The translations under genes and the position numbers were made by a program. From Anadara kagoshimensis (lineage: Eukaryota; Mollusca; Bivalvia; Arcoida; Arcidae), in contig CM037870.1 of NCBI GenBank assembly GCA_021292105.1, positions 19,127,424 through 19,191,423 of the forward strand: 64,000 nucleotides of DNA, read 5' to 3'. Under the pieces are notes generated by a model, which worked only from the letters and a program-made list of their open reading frames with translations, had not been told where the DNA came from and did not search any database. Below are positions 1-10,795 of the stretch, one piece after another (position 1 is the first letter of the stretch; each line of letters starts with the position of its first letter).

Positions 1-1268
1 TCAAAAACCCAAAAAATTGAAACAGACAATATCTTTAGGAAAATTGGTGTTTTTTCCACTCAATGGTGTTAGAAAGAAAGACACAATCTTATATCTGTGA
101 TAAAATGGAAGCTTTTCCCCTTGTATAAATTGTTTTGTTCTCGCTTGAATTACGTGTGGTGAATGTATCACTTGGCGGCTTTGCCATCTTGTGATGTATT
201 TTTCCGAATGTGAACACCAGCCCTGGTATTGTTCAACAATATACTATGGGTAAATGTTTAATATTTTTTAAATAATACCTTATTTGTTTTTTCTTTTTCA
301 TAGAAAGAAAATCAAAATTCATAATATATTAATTTATTTTGGTAAAACATTTTGTTTGATGGAAATTTTTCTGATATTAGTAGAGTAGAACCAGATTACT
401 TCAGACACCTTTTGGGTTAACTAGTATTGATAAGTATTAGGGGTTATCTCACTTGTTAACTAGCCATTGTACTTAGAAACCATAAAACCTCAATGTTCAT
501 TCTAAAAGGGGGCTATTGATCCCTTATTTTGCCATATTACTCTATAGTTAGGGCCTTAGTCAGTTGGCCATATTTAATGTTAGATGAATGCAAAAATATT
601 GATGTTATAGTGTTGTAGGGACAGTTTTTGACCCCTTCTAAAAAGTCCAAAGTTTTTCACCTGTAGAAATGCTTAGTTTAGATACTCGTTAAAGTTAGAG
701 GTATTCCTGATAATATGTACCTTGTTAAAAATTCAATTACAATCAGAAATTGAAATTGTCAATTTTTACTGGTCAAATTATTAGGATGTTTATCATAATA
801 TGGTAAAATGTTTTTTGTCCAAAGAACTTCAGCCATCGGAAGTTACCAGTTTCTGACTCTATAATTGGACTGTTTGTTATTTATAGATCCAGAAGTACAG
901 TACTGTGATAATATGTTATAATAGGGTCTAGTCTACGTAGGAATCGACTTAACTTATGATGAAATAGGATTGTTTTTAAGTAGAGCTGGTCTCGAAAATG
1001 ACAACACAATTATAATTGTATTTATTTTACAAGTGTTGTTTAATGTTAAGATTTAATATACAGATTAATATTGGATCATAAGGCCATTATGACTTAATTC
1101 CTTGATTTTTTCCAATTTTTTGGGGGATGGGTAGGGGTAGCTTTGTTAATTTTTGTCAGAGGATTTTTTACATACTGTCTCCTCATCTTTCTTGTTTTGC
1201 CAATACACATACATCATTATTAAAACTTAATTCCTTGATTTTTTTCCAATTTGTTTTCTGGTGATGGT

Positions 1269-1304
<36 letters not shown>

Positions 1305-3110
1305 GGGGGGGGGGGTGGGGGGGGAGGGGGTTTTGTGGTTCAGACATTTTAATTTTTGTTTAGAGATTTTTTTGTATATATTGTGCCATCCATTTTATTT
1401 GTTTTTTCCATAAATGCAAAATGAATTCAATTGCAAAACTTTCAAGATCTGCAATACAGTGAAAAATCTGAGGTTATTTAAAAAATGGAGGGGTGCCCCT
1501 AAAGTAGATGAAAATTTAAGAATAAATGTATTATGGCCTAATCTCATTGTCAGAAATTAATTTTTCAGATAACTGTAATATTATATAATGACAAAATGTA
1601 GATCGTGTATTAAATTTATTATTTGTGACACTTATGGGCATTTAATCCATTTTAAGATTTTTTTGTTTATTCATTTGTTTAAATTCAAACTACATGTATA
1701 TCTGTTTCTGCTAAAGATGCTACACTCAAAATCTTAACATGTACAGAATCCATGTTTGAAAGTCACATGTACCAACAGTTAAGAAAAATTAATAAATGGC
1801 TGTATGCATGATTTATGCTAACTCATGCCCGATTCCACATGTTTCAAGAAAATAATTAACTAATTTTTTATTAGTTAATGATGTTTTATCATAAATTCAT
1901 TTGATTGAATGGTCTTCAGAAGTGGTGGACTGTCAGTCATGTCTGGATAAATTCCATCTTCTGCAATTTTGATGCGATATTCTTCATATGTGGGACTGTA
2001 GGAGACTAAACGGAATGTAGAGGTTATTTTTTAGGGTACCCCAAGATGGTACAGCTCTTATTTATAGTGCAGTCCCAGGATCCAGCTCTGGTCAGACTGT
2101 CCGGTCTCATTTCTTTCTCCAAGCTGTTGCAGTCATAATACCATGTGATATATGTACAATGTATATTGTATTCAGATATTCTTTTATGGGTAGATGGTCT
2201 TTTTGAGACTTTTGTTATTAATATTTTACAATTTGTTAAAAAAAATTGATATATCATGATTGTTATGCACAGATCTAACAAGATTTTAAAATTTAAACTG
2301 AATCTGCTATGATACATAAATGACAGCCCGAGCTCCAGATTCACAATCATTCCTTGACCATGTCCAGGTTTTACAATCATTTCTTAACTAAATTAACTTA
2401 TAAAACTAAATTTCTTAATGATTTTTGGTGAATTTTCAAGATGTTCAGGAAATTAAGATATCATTTTGAAGATCACTTCAAATTTATATTTATTTTTATT
2501 TAGCTTTGTTAAAATTATTTCTTTTAACTATGATTTTTGGTGAATTTTCAAGATATTCAGGAATTTAAAATATCATTTCGAAGATCACTTCAAGTTTTAT
2601 CAAATTTAAATTTAGTTTTTGTCAAAATCATTTTGTTCTTAAAAAGTTTTAAAGAAATATGGCCAAAATTTGCTTACCTAATTTAAGGAAAATTTAGCTG
2701 GGGCTAGTTTCACAATCATTCCTTAATCAAGACTTTCCTTAAATCTTAATACATGTAATATTTTTCAAGAAATTCAGATATTTGGTACAAATTTGTGAAA
2801 AAAGTGTTGTAAAAAGTGATTTACAATGGGTTTTTGTTAAGAATTAACATGTATTGATATATAGATCTATAATTATATATATTATATTCCAGTTGTTATA
2901 TCAGTTTTTTTGTTATATCAATGTACTCTTTTATCTCAAGATATTTAAATTTTACTCTGATATTTTTTTTAATTTAGTGGAAAATATTTGTTACGTTTTA
3001 AGATATCAGTAAACAGTTTTATGAAATTTATTTCATGTTATGTTTTTTTTCATGAGCCCAAAATTTGTAGTGAAGCTTACAAGTCATTGTGTTTTATATG
3101 GTAGGTATTT
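1..3110. other. AT-rich non-coding region
   Basis: No open frame here has coding character on either strand. The stretch holds a G-homopolymer tract (separate entry), a direct duplication of about 85 bp around 2418-2500 and 2531-2615 (both begin 'gatttttggtgaattttcaa'), and two segments around 2330-2390 and 2697-2780 with the 'gtttcacaatcattcctta' motif of a TIR element family also seen at 55.45 kb. The 118-codon minus-strand frame at 2024-2380 lies in this repeat material and is not a gene. Confidence 0.6.
1271..1330. repeat. Poly-G / G-rich simple repeat
   Basis: About 33 consecutive G, then interrupted G runs with single T or A breaks, to about 1330. Low complexity; exact length is likely unreliable in the assembly. 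The G-rich strand could form quadruplexes. Confidence 0.9.
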
Positions 3111-3111
3111 A

Positions 3112-3316
3112 ACAATGGGGTTTGCCGCTGTACCACGTGATACCTTCTAACGTGTCTGCGAAACGCTTGTTTCCAATGGACATAGAAATGCACAATATGA
3201 CGTTTTCCCATGAAAACGACGTTATTCCGGGAATTTGTGACGTTGACATTTTCCAAAATGTCCCGCACAAATGTTAAGAGGAATTGACCACGTGGTACAG
3301 CGGCGAACTCCATTGA
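3112..3316. mobile_element. Short TIR element (MITE), copy 1
   Basis: About 205 bp with inverted ends: left 'aatggggtttgccgctgtac', right 'gtacagcggcgaactccatt'. The second copy at 30449-30653 has the same ends. No coding capacity; the minus-strand frame 3077-3313 is just a reading of this element. A diverged copy is at about 59500-59755, and the right half is nested in another element near 8975-9100. Probably a non-autonomous DNA transposon. Confidence 0.75.
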
Positions 3317-3656
3317 ACTGTTTTGAAATTGTGTTCGTAGTCAATATGAATGCCAAGTCTTTGGACGACAAACTGAATAATGTGCGATAGCCAATGATCC
3401 TGAACAATCACAACATGCATCAGATGAAATAGCTATTTTTGTGGTGAAAATTTTCGATTTACACACAGAAACTTCTGATAGACTTTGTAAAGTTAAAAAA
3501 CGAATTGATCATCAAACACAAAGGCATTCGATACCCCAAGAAATAAACCTCCGGGAAACATGGGGGCAGCCATTTTGATTACCAGGTTATAGTTTACCCG
3601 GGAATGTGTATTGTGGATATTAATATTCAAACGCAGTGATGCGGTCGATTGGCATT

Positions 3657-4105
3657 CATAGTCCTATGAATGCCAAAAGTCTCAAACTGGGAGATATAGG
3701 AAATAGGCAAGGCTAATAAAATTTATAAGAGATCCAGATCCTTTAGCTTTGTGGTAAAACACTAGCTTTTCCCTTGTGGGTAGGGTGTTGGGGTTGGTTT
3801 GATCCTCAGCCAGGGCACTCAGTGAGGATGTTGATTTGATTTTTCAGGTATTTTCTCTTTACCTGTTTCATGTAGAATTAGACTTTCCATACAGCGTTAG
3901 ACTGTAGTGTCAGGTTGTAGCTTCTCAGTCTACTGGGTTTGAAACCCACTCTGGCAGATACTTGTATGAGAAATTCTATCTGTTCAATTGCTAAAGATCG
4001 GTTGTTTTCTCCAGGTACTCTGGTTTCCTCCACCATCTCAGAACTAGTCAAAAAGAATCTTAACAGGGGTGCCTAGATAAAAGTGAAAGAATCTAGCATC
4101 ATTAT
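3657..4105 (+). repeat. tRNA-derived SINE, first unit of a tandem pair
   Basis: The unit begins 'catagtcctatgaatgcc' and contains a tRNA-like head (box-A-like 'tagctttgtggtaaaac', box-B-like 'ggtttgatcctc'). It then has a second tRNA-like stretch ('gggtttgaaacccactctgg') and the SINE tail 'tctggtttcctccaccat', also seen at 10.1, 53.4, 57.1, 60.7 and 63.7 kb. It is followed directly by a near-identical second unit. Confidence 0.75.
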
Positions 4106-4553
4106 CATAGTCCTATGAATGCCAAAAGTCTCAAACTGGGAGATATAGGAAATAGGCAAGGCTAATAAAAATATAAAAGAGATCCAGATCTTTTAGCTTT
4201 GTGGTAAAACAGTAGCTTTTCCCTTGTGGGTAGGGGTATGGGGGTTGGTTTGATTCTCAGCAAGGGCACTCAGTGAGGATGTTGATTTGATTTTTCGGGT
4301 ATTTCCTCTTTACCTGTTTCGTGTAGAATTGGACTGTCCGTACAGCTGTTAGACTGTAGTGTCAGGTTGTAGCTTCTCAGTCTTCTGGGTTTGAATCCCA
4401 CTGTGGCAGACACTTGTATGAGAAATTCTATCTGTTCAATTGCTAAAGATTAGCAGTTTTCTTCAGGTACTCTGGTTTCCTCCACTATCTCGGAACTGGA
4501 CAAAAAGAATCTTAACAGGGGTGCCTAGATATAAGTGAAAGAATCTTGACTGG
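4106..4553 (+). repeat. tRNA-derived SINE, second unit of a tandem pair
   Basis: Repeats 3657-4105 at a period of 449 bp, starting from the same 'catagtcctatgaatgcc'. It differs by scattered substitutions, so the duplication is not brand new. It ends with 'gtgaaagaatcttgactggg', the usual tail of this SINE group. Confidence 0.75.
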
Positions 4554-5171
4554 GACATAAAATATCAATATGTTACTCTATTCCTCCCAATCTAAGGAGT
4601 TGAGCTACAGCAGGTACCATTAAGGACCTTGTCGACCATGTAGCATCCGTAAGACCAGTACATGTGGTATTTAATTTTCAAAAGATTCAAGTAGAGTCCC
4701 ATGACTCCAATAAATTACTTATAAATTATCTCTAAAGAATATTTAATATCTATACCTTAAATACATGTATTGTCTTTGTAGTACCATTGCAGCAAGTATA
4801 ATTTAATTTGCAAAAATCGATTTGGGGACCCAGTTGGACATTTTAGAAGGGGTGCCTTAAATTATTTAATAATTTCCAATGAGCAACTGTGTGTTGAACA
4901 ATAGGAAAACCAGAGAGCAGCTAGTTAGAACTACTGTTAAAATAAATTAAATAAATAAATAAATAAACATTTTCATGAAACCTTGTTTTTAAGTTAAAAT
5001 TTTAAAAACTTTGTTTTTCATTTAGATAAATTATCAGAAGTAGGAAGATAAAGGGATTATTCATAGCTTAATCAGATCAACCTAATGATAGGCTATCAAA
5101 ATGAAATAAGAATGACTTGATTCATGGATAGTTTGTGAAATTTTAAATTACAATTTGTGATACAAATTAAT
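4554..5171. other. Non-coding spacer with AAAT microsatellite
   Basis: AT-rich sequence with no coding frame. A short (AAAT)n run lies at about 4938-4966. Confidence 0.6.
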
Positions 5172-5525
5172 CAAACACAAACAACTAATACAAGTCCAAA
5201 TCACAATCCAAAAGCAAAGTAAAAACTTTGAAACCAACAAATTAAGTAATTCGTGTAAATGCGAGGCCGGGTGCGCCGGAAGAGGTACCCGCCTCTTGTC
5301 TAGCTATCTGCATCTGTCACGTGTAGAATGAAATGAGCATGAAACTTTGGGACGTCGAGTATATCCTAAACATCAATATGCTAGCTTATTAACAATATTT
5401 TTTGAAGACGACAATTAAAAATTTTAAGGGCCTTGATAGTTCTAGGCTTACAATGATATCACCAAATCAACATTTTATTTGTAGGAAGCTTTCTTAGTTG
5501 TATAAAGCTCCCGTCACATAATGTA
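5172..5525 (+). repeat. Interspersed repeat family R, diverged copy
   Basis: Family R is the commonest repeat here (about 20 copies). Its order of landmarks is 'aatcacaatcca', 'aagtaaaaactttg', 'gaggccgggtgctccgga', a cacgtg-type segment, 'gggacgtcaaatatatcc', 'cttatcaacaatattgtgat', 'gggccttgataagcctagg'. This copy has all landmarks in diverged form. No coding capacity. Confidence 0.7.
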
Positions 5526-5909
5526 AGCATATCGGATGATATTGTATAAAATATTCTGCCGAAAAAACGCCGAAAGTTTTATTTAAACAAATAAAAATAA
5601 GAAAATAAATATAATTTCAAGTTTAATTTAGAAATATTCCGAAAAAACAAGATTTTACGATTCGTTGATTTATTTACTATTTTTTATTTATTTTTTCACG
5701 GTTTGTTTATTCTTATTAAACACAGGTGACATAAGAATATACATAGTGACTTTGACAAAACGGCTTAACTTTTTTGCATAACTTATATGATTTATTATTA
5801 CGTCACTTTTATTGACTGGTGGGTATTCTTACGCGGGGTATTTACACCTGGGATAAACTCGAACCAACTACCGACCGATGTTCCATAAAGATAAAGTATA
5901 CACCACACA

Positions 5910-6132
5910 GGCCGGTCAAAAGTTTAACACTAAGCTCGAGAATAAGTACCAAATCGGCAGCTCGACTCGACATTTCGTTAGCTATAATCTCGGCAATTTT
6001 TGGCAGCTGCTATCTATCTTCCGGTAGCTATTAGCTATCAGCTATCCATACTACGGCCACTTGGCAGCCGATCCTCGTCTCCTTTTCGCCAGCCCAGTGT
6101 CCCCAGTGTCAAATTTTCGACAGGTCTGTAAT
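5910..6132. mobile_element. TIR element family P, short copy
   Basis: Left end 'ggtcaaaagtttaacact', right end 'agtgtcaaattttcgacagg', the diverged inverted ends of a family whose consensus terminus is 'cagacctgtcgaaagtttaa'. The interior contains 'gccaaatcggcagctcg' and 'ggcagctgctatctatc', a diverged form of the motif amplified into a minisatellite in the copy at 28.4-29.2 kb. It lies about 150 bp upstream of the gene at 6283. Confidence 0.7.
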
Positions 6133-6282
6133 GTAGGGAATAAGTCGGAATTTGAAATAAGCGGCTTTTAATCTAAATCTGACTCCTAATAGAGTGTTTG
6201 GCAGTTTTTTGTTAATTCATTGATATTTTGTTCCTATACACAGCTGGACATATCTTTGTGGGGTATTGGAAAGTGGACCGTG

Positions 6283-7490
6283 ATGGTCTGGGGACGATTA
6301 CTGCCGACATTAAATGAAGACACGGATAAAGATGATGGCAAAGAAAAAGCGGAAGTTGCAAATAACGCAAAAAATAAGGAACTTAAGGAAATTGGCGGCA
6401 TTTTGAAAGAAATAGAAAATAATCCGAAAATGCAGGGATACCAAATTGCAACGAGAGTACCCAAACATCACAAACCGGAAACCGTCTGTCAAAACCGCTT
6501 ACGAATGATCAGCCACAATCGAAAGCAAAAAGTTGCTTCACAAAGCCAGGAAATCGTCGAAATTCGTCATTCGTCGGAAAAACACTATCGATAAATCCAG
6601 CATTGTCAATAAATCGCCGTCGACATTCTGAGACAAGTTCGACATCAATCACACAATTTGGAGAAAAGTTAATGCTGCCAAATGTTAAGGTATTACCAAG
6701 TAGCAGACGACTTTCGGGATCCACCATTGCAAAGCTTGGAGTTTCTGAATACGGAAGAAAAGCATTACGAAGTCAGAATACTTTCAAAAACCTTGGGGAC
6801 AAGATATGGAAAATGATAAGAGTCAAAAACTTGTTTTCATTGAAAAATAAAAAGAACGACGAGGAAGATAGCAAACTGTTTCAATACCAAGAAGACGGGA
6901 CACGTGTAGAACCTCGTTTTGCGACGTCGCTGTCGCCGGAAGCCCAGTTAGCAATACTGAAAGGATATGAGGATATTAACTACGAGGAAATATCGGGGTT
7001 ATATCCCGGATCGAAACTACTTCTGAAAAGAAGTCACACACCCGTTTCTATATTAACCGCTGGAAATGGAGCCTGGGAAAAACTACGAGAAACAAAAATG
7101 AAAGTAGATGTCATAAATGCATTTTCGATCCACAATGACGACGAATTAGATTCCCCACTTCGACGACGAAAACCTTCTGCAGCGACGATTCCAAATTTTG
7201 CGGATTTGTTTCGCCCTGACAAAAGACAAGTTGAACGGAAGCGATCAAACAGCCTTCCCATTCTTGTACCGGACGACCAACGTCGTATTTTGTCATACCG
7301 AATGGAAAATGCGATGGATATTTTAGACACACTGAAAAATTCCAAGGGACAACATACCGTTTCTCCTCGTTTGAAATCTTATCCGAATCCTATCCGCCCA
7401 GTGAATGCTTACAATAAATGGACAGATTTGTGGAAAACGGACTTCAAATCGGTCAAAAGTTCCGGATTAGTGAAAGGAGACGCGAAATAG
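6283..7490 (+). CDS. Unrecognised basic Ser/Arg/Lys-rich protein (frame break near 6457-6512)
   Basis: I do not recognise this protein. The main frame, 6513-7490 (325 codons plus TAG), uses CpG-containing codons freely and looks genuinely coding. It is rich in Ser, Arg and Lys, with basic RR/KR clusters ('SINRRRHSET', 'DSPLRRRKPS', 'KRSNSLP') that could be phosphorylation or nuclear-localisation sites. There is no signal peptide and no membrane segment. Upstream, a second frame opens at ATG 6283 (acidic-basic, 'TDKDDGKEKAEV') and must shift into the main frame. A 56-nt segment 6457-6512 bounded by GT and AG would join the two in frame (total 383 aa), but this is very short for an intron. A one-base indel would do the same. 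A good acceptor ('gttcctatacacag', ending at 6242) suggests an upstream 5' exon. Otherwise the first ATG in the main frame is at 6672. Function unknown. Confidence 0.6.
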
Positions 7491-7690
7491 CTAAAACGTT
7501 AACAATCGCCGAACGATGACTTCTTAATTTGAAATTGTTGACAGGAGACGTGAAATATCTGAAAAAAATAACAGTTGTGTAAAAGATCTGTCTAAATTAA
7601 AAATTGTTGCATGGAAACATGAAATCGCCTAAAAGTTAACAATCGTGGAAATATTACTTAGAATCTGTTTAAATTCGAAATTGTTGAATG
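7476..7690 (+). repeat. Degenerate 68-69-bp tandem repeat overlapping the 3' end of the 6.3-kb gene
   Basis: Three units start at 7476, 7544 and 7613 with related openings ('ggagacgcgaaatagct', 'ggagacgtgaaatatct', 'ggaaacatgaaatcgcct'), and each ends with a form of 'aaattgttga'. The first unit includes the last four codons and the stop of the upstream gene. Confidence 0.6.
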
Positions 7691-8380
7691 GAATCTTAGT
7701 CACAAACATGAATGTTTCTATGCGATATAACTATCCTTCGAGTTTCAACAAAGTTTTTCAACTTTAAATCTTAACGCATTAGTTAACTTTCTTTGAAATC
7801 CTTATACCTGGTCGTAAGGTTACAGGGCGGTGGAATTAAAGTTAACAGCCGTCGAATTAATCAGTAATTAAAACTGAAAAAATGGCTAAAATAACAATTA
7901 TGGAAATGACTTCTTTAGGGAGGGTTTTAAACAATTTTGGATATGACGTTTCGAATTGAAGAAGACTCCATCCCGTCAAAAAGTGTTAAATAATTTTTGA
8001 TTGTAAATTTCAAAATGGAGAAAACGTAATCCAAAATGATGAATTTCAATAATGATTTGACAACAATTTTAATAACATAGTGGTCACGTTTTCTGTTGAA
8101 GGAACAGAATATTTGGATATATTTAAAAGGCAGACATAAGTTATTTAAAATTAAATTTAAATCAAATCTTAGTGCTTCAATGAATGTCTTTGTCATATTT
8201 TGATACTGGTAAGTTTTGGAATAATGTGCAACTTGAAATAACAAAAAACTTAAAACTTAAAAAAAGTTTATAATAGATTTTTAAATGTCATTTAAATTTA
8301 TTTATTCCTGATGTGAAACTTATTGTTATTGCCATATACCATTTTTGAGTTTAATAAAAAAAAATACATACAAAAATTGG
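7691..8380. other. AT-rich 3' flank, no gene seen
   Basis: No coding-like frame. A possible polyadenylation signal for the upstream gene (aataaa) lies near 8352. Confidence 0.5.
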
Positions 8381-8862
8381 TATATGACAATTTGAATGTA
8401 TTTGTTGAGTAAATTCAAAAATGGTATATGACAATTTGAATGTATTTGTTGAGTAAATTCAAAAATGGTCTATGACAATTTGAATGTATTTGTTGAGTAA
8501 ATTCAAAAATGGTATATGACAATTTGAATGTATTTGTTGAGTAAATTCAAAAATGGTCTATGACAATTTGAATGTATTTGTTGAGTAAATTCAAAAATGG
8601 TCTATGACAATTTGAATGTATTTGTTGAGTAAATTCAAAAAATGGTATATGACAATTTGAATGTATTTGTTGAGTAAATTCAAAAATGGTATATGACAAT
8701 TTGAATGTATTTGTTGAGTAAATTCAAAAATGGTCTATAACAATTTGAATGTATTTGTTAAGTAAATTCAAAAATGGTCTATGACAATTTGAATGTATTT
8801 GTTGAGTAAATTCAAGAATGGTATATGACAATTTGAATGTATTTGTTGAGTAAATTCAAAAC
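8381..8862 (+). repeat. 44-bp minisatellite, about 11 copies
   Basis: The unit begins 'tatatgacaatttgaatgta' and ends 'aaattcaaaaatgg', repeated at 44-bp spacing from 8381, with units at 8425, 8469, 8513 and so on to the partial last one at 8822. Variants are only tatatg/tctatg/tctata at the start and one extra A near 8640. The array runs straight into the TIR of the element at 8862. Confidence 0.95.
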
Positions 8863-9129
8863 AGACCCGTCGAAAGTTTAACACTGAACATATGGAAAGA
8901 GTTGTTCAAAGCTCGGCTGATTAGTGACAGAGATGTGGATAGGTAGTGGCCAAAAAGCTGGGAGTGGGGGTGGAGGTGGGGGGGGGGGAAGAAACGACGT
9001 TATTTTGGAAATTCGCTATGCGTAAACATTTTCCAAAACGCCCCACACAAACGTTAAAGGTATAAATCACGATGTTTAGCGGCGAACCTATTTCATGATC
9101 ATACTGTTAAACTTTTGACAGGTCTGTAC
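8862..9129. mobile_element. TIR element family P with a nested second element
   Basis: Left end 'cagacccgtcgaaagtttaa', right end 'tgttaaacttttgacagg', matching the family P termini. Inside (about 8975-9100) is the right part of the other TIR element type ('gacgttattttggaaattcg', 'agcggcgaacc'), so one mobile element is nested in another. Confidence 0.7.
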
Positions 9130-9324
9130 TGTACTGATGTACAAAACGGAGTGATTATTCCTGTATATTTTTGTTATATGTAAAACGTATATATGTGTTA
9201 TGTGTTAACTTTTGCGTGTCATGTGCTATTTTATTCATCGATACAATCAATAATTTCATAAAAAATAGCACACTACATAAATGTGATAGTTTAAATAAAT
9301 AGACGTAATGCATAATTTTGTCTT

Positions 9325-9965
9325 CATTTCTCCTAGCCCGAGATTACTCTGGCCCGAAATTTTTTTTTTTTTTTTTTTTTTATCAATTTCGGGCCAGAGA
9401 TCGGGCTTCATTATTTTACATAACGTGATGCCGTTGAAATCCTACGGCAGGGTAAGATTTAATTTGGCGGATATGTTCACTTTATTTTCACGGGCATTGG
9501 GTAATGAACCAGTCAGATCGCTTACCTGAACCTTTATTCACAAGAATCCATCGAAAAAACTACGTGGCAACTCCGTTTTACATCCATTCCAGCCATATAA
9601 ATCCAACTCGCCCTTTTTTATGTTATGATATTCAAATAACGCGAGATCTCGCGGGTTAAAGTCTCCCTTTTCTGATACACAAGTGTTGGATTTATATGGC
9701 TGGAATGGATATAAAACGGAGTTGCCACGTAGTTTTTTCGATGGATTCTTGTGAATAAAGGTTCAGGTAAGCGATCTGACTGGTTCATTACCCAATGCCC
9801 GTGAAAATAAAGTGAACATATCCGCCAAATTAAATCTTACCCTGCCGTAGGATTTCAACGGCATCACGTTATGTAAAATAATGAAGCCCGATCTCTGGCC
9901 CGAAATTGATAAAAAAAAAAAAAAAAAAAAATTCGGGCCAGAGTAATCTCGGGCTACATTTCTCC
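9325..9965. mobile_element. Foldback element with near-identical inverted arms and 9-bp target duplication
   Basis: The element spans 9334-9956 (623 bp). The left arm 9334-9607 and right arm 9685-9956 are reverse complements with about two differences apart from homopolymer length. The 77-nt spacer holds a perfect 14-bp palindrome, 'cgcgagatctcgcg' (9640-9653). It is flanked by an exact direct repeat 'catttctcc' (9325-9333 and 9957-9965), a 9-bp target duplication as made by Mutator-like and some foldback elements. Termini are 'tagcccgag...ctcgggcta'. Each arm tip contains a 21-22-nt T or A run inside a smaller inverted repeat ('ctctggcccgaaat' / 'atttcgggccagag'). Each arm also reads outward from the centre as an ATG with 20 codons (9696-9758 on +), then a donor-like CAG|GTAAGC. 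No transposase, so non-autonomous. Confidence 0.85.
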
Positions 9966-10109
9966 ATGGTGCATCGGCAGAGTACACCTTAACTGTTAAC
10001 TTGTTCCTTATGTACGGGTATTTAGGTCGACTAAAAGTCTCATGGTTCATTTTATACTTCTATAAGCACTTCGACAGAATCAGCGTCTCCTGGATCACAA
10101 CTATCATTT

Positions 10110-10326
10110 TAGTCTAGACAGTCCGTTCAGGGAAGGCGGAGGAAACCCGAGTTCCCTGAGAAAACAACCAACACAGACATTCGGCAAGCGAACTAACAAA
10201 CGTTTTTACACTAGGCAAGATAACTAACCAACTTTTTCACACCATCATCTCGCGGCCGGGCAGGGATTCGAACCTAGGCGTCGAGATCCGTAAGTGCGTG
10301 CTTTAGACCACTTGACCACCGAGGAC
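10110..10326 (-). repeat. tRNA-derived SINE (minus orientation)
   Basis: On the minus strand the head reads 'cctcggtggtcaagtggtct' (box A) and later 'aggttcgaatccctg' (box B), a clear tRNA-like promoter. It is followed by a non-tRNA body containing 'ctcgggtttcctccgcc'. It lacks a fold and 3' end typical of a functional tRNA gene, so it is a SINE. Confidence 0.8.
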
Positions 10327-10474
10327 TCTTACTAAAATGAAATTTATTTTTCCTATTATGGGACCTTTGTGAAATACTACTAAATAACAATTGAATCACA
10401 GCACTGGTCAACATTTTGTCACTATGCCCAGTGCCATTCAAAGTTTTATAACCAATCGAAGCATTATGTGTATT

Positions 10475-10795
10475 GTTTAGTGGAATTCATATTGACTATT
10501 TTTATGGGCGTCATCACAATATTGTTGAGAAGTATATTGTCGCTGTATCCAATAGAAATATTCTAGATATGGATATATTTGTCGACCCATAATTCCATGT
10601 TCCTTTCGTTTCCGATTTTGATATCAAATGTCACGAGCTAGACACGAGGCGCTTACTCTTCCGTGGCATCCGATCTCACTTACCTGGTGGAGGTTCACGT
10701 GTTTAACATAAATTGTCAGTTTCAAATTTTTACTTTGCTATTTGAATTGTGATGTGAACATGGACTGGTATGTTGGTTTTTGATTTGGTGTGTCA
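10475..10795 (-). repeat. Interspersed repeat family R (minus orientation)
   Basis: Landmarks on + are the reverse complements of the family consensus: 'cataattccatgttccttt', 'ggtggaggttcacgtgttta', 'actttgctatttgaattgtg'. Diverged copy, about 320 bp. Confidence 0.7.

Noticed and set aside
7034-7345. Minus-strand frames of 73-103 codons
   Set aside because: Antisense shadows of the real plus-strand gene at 6.3-7.5 kb.
8381-8862. Evenly spaced repeats that could suggest a CRISPR array
   Set aside because: Units are directly head to tail with no unique spacers, and the DNA is eukaryotic; the same holds for the arrays at 20.8 and 28.5 kb.
9308-10050. Identical C-terminal peptides encoded on opposite strands at 9308-9529 and 9763-10050
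   Set aside because: A consequence of the foldback arms being reverse complements, not two genes.
10245-10326. tRNA gene on the minus strand
   Set aside because: It has good A and B boxes but is fused to a SINE body and lacks a proper acceptor stem; the similar heads at 28.1, 52.7 and 60.7 kb are also SINEs.
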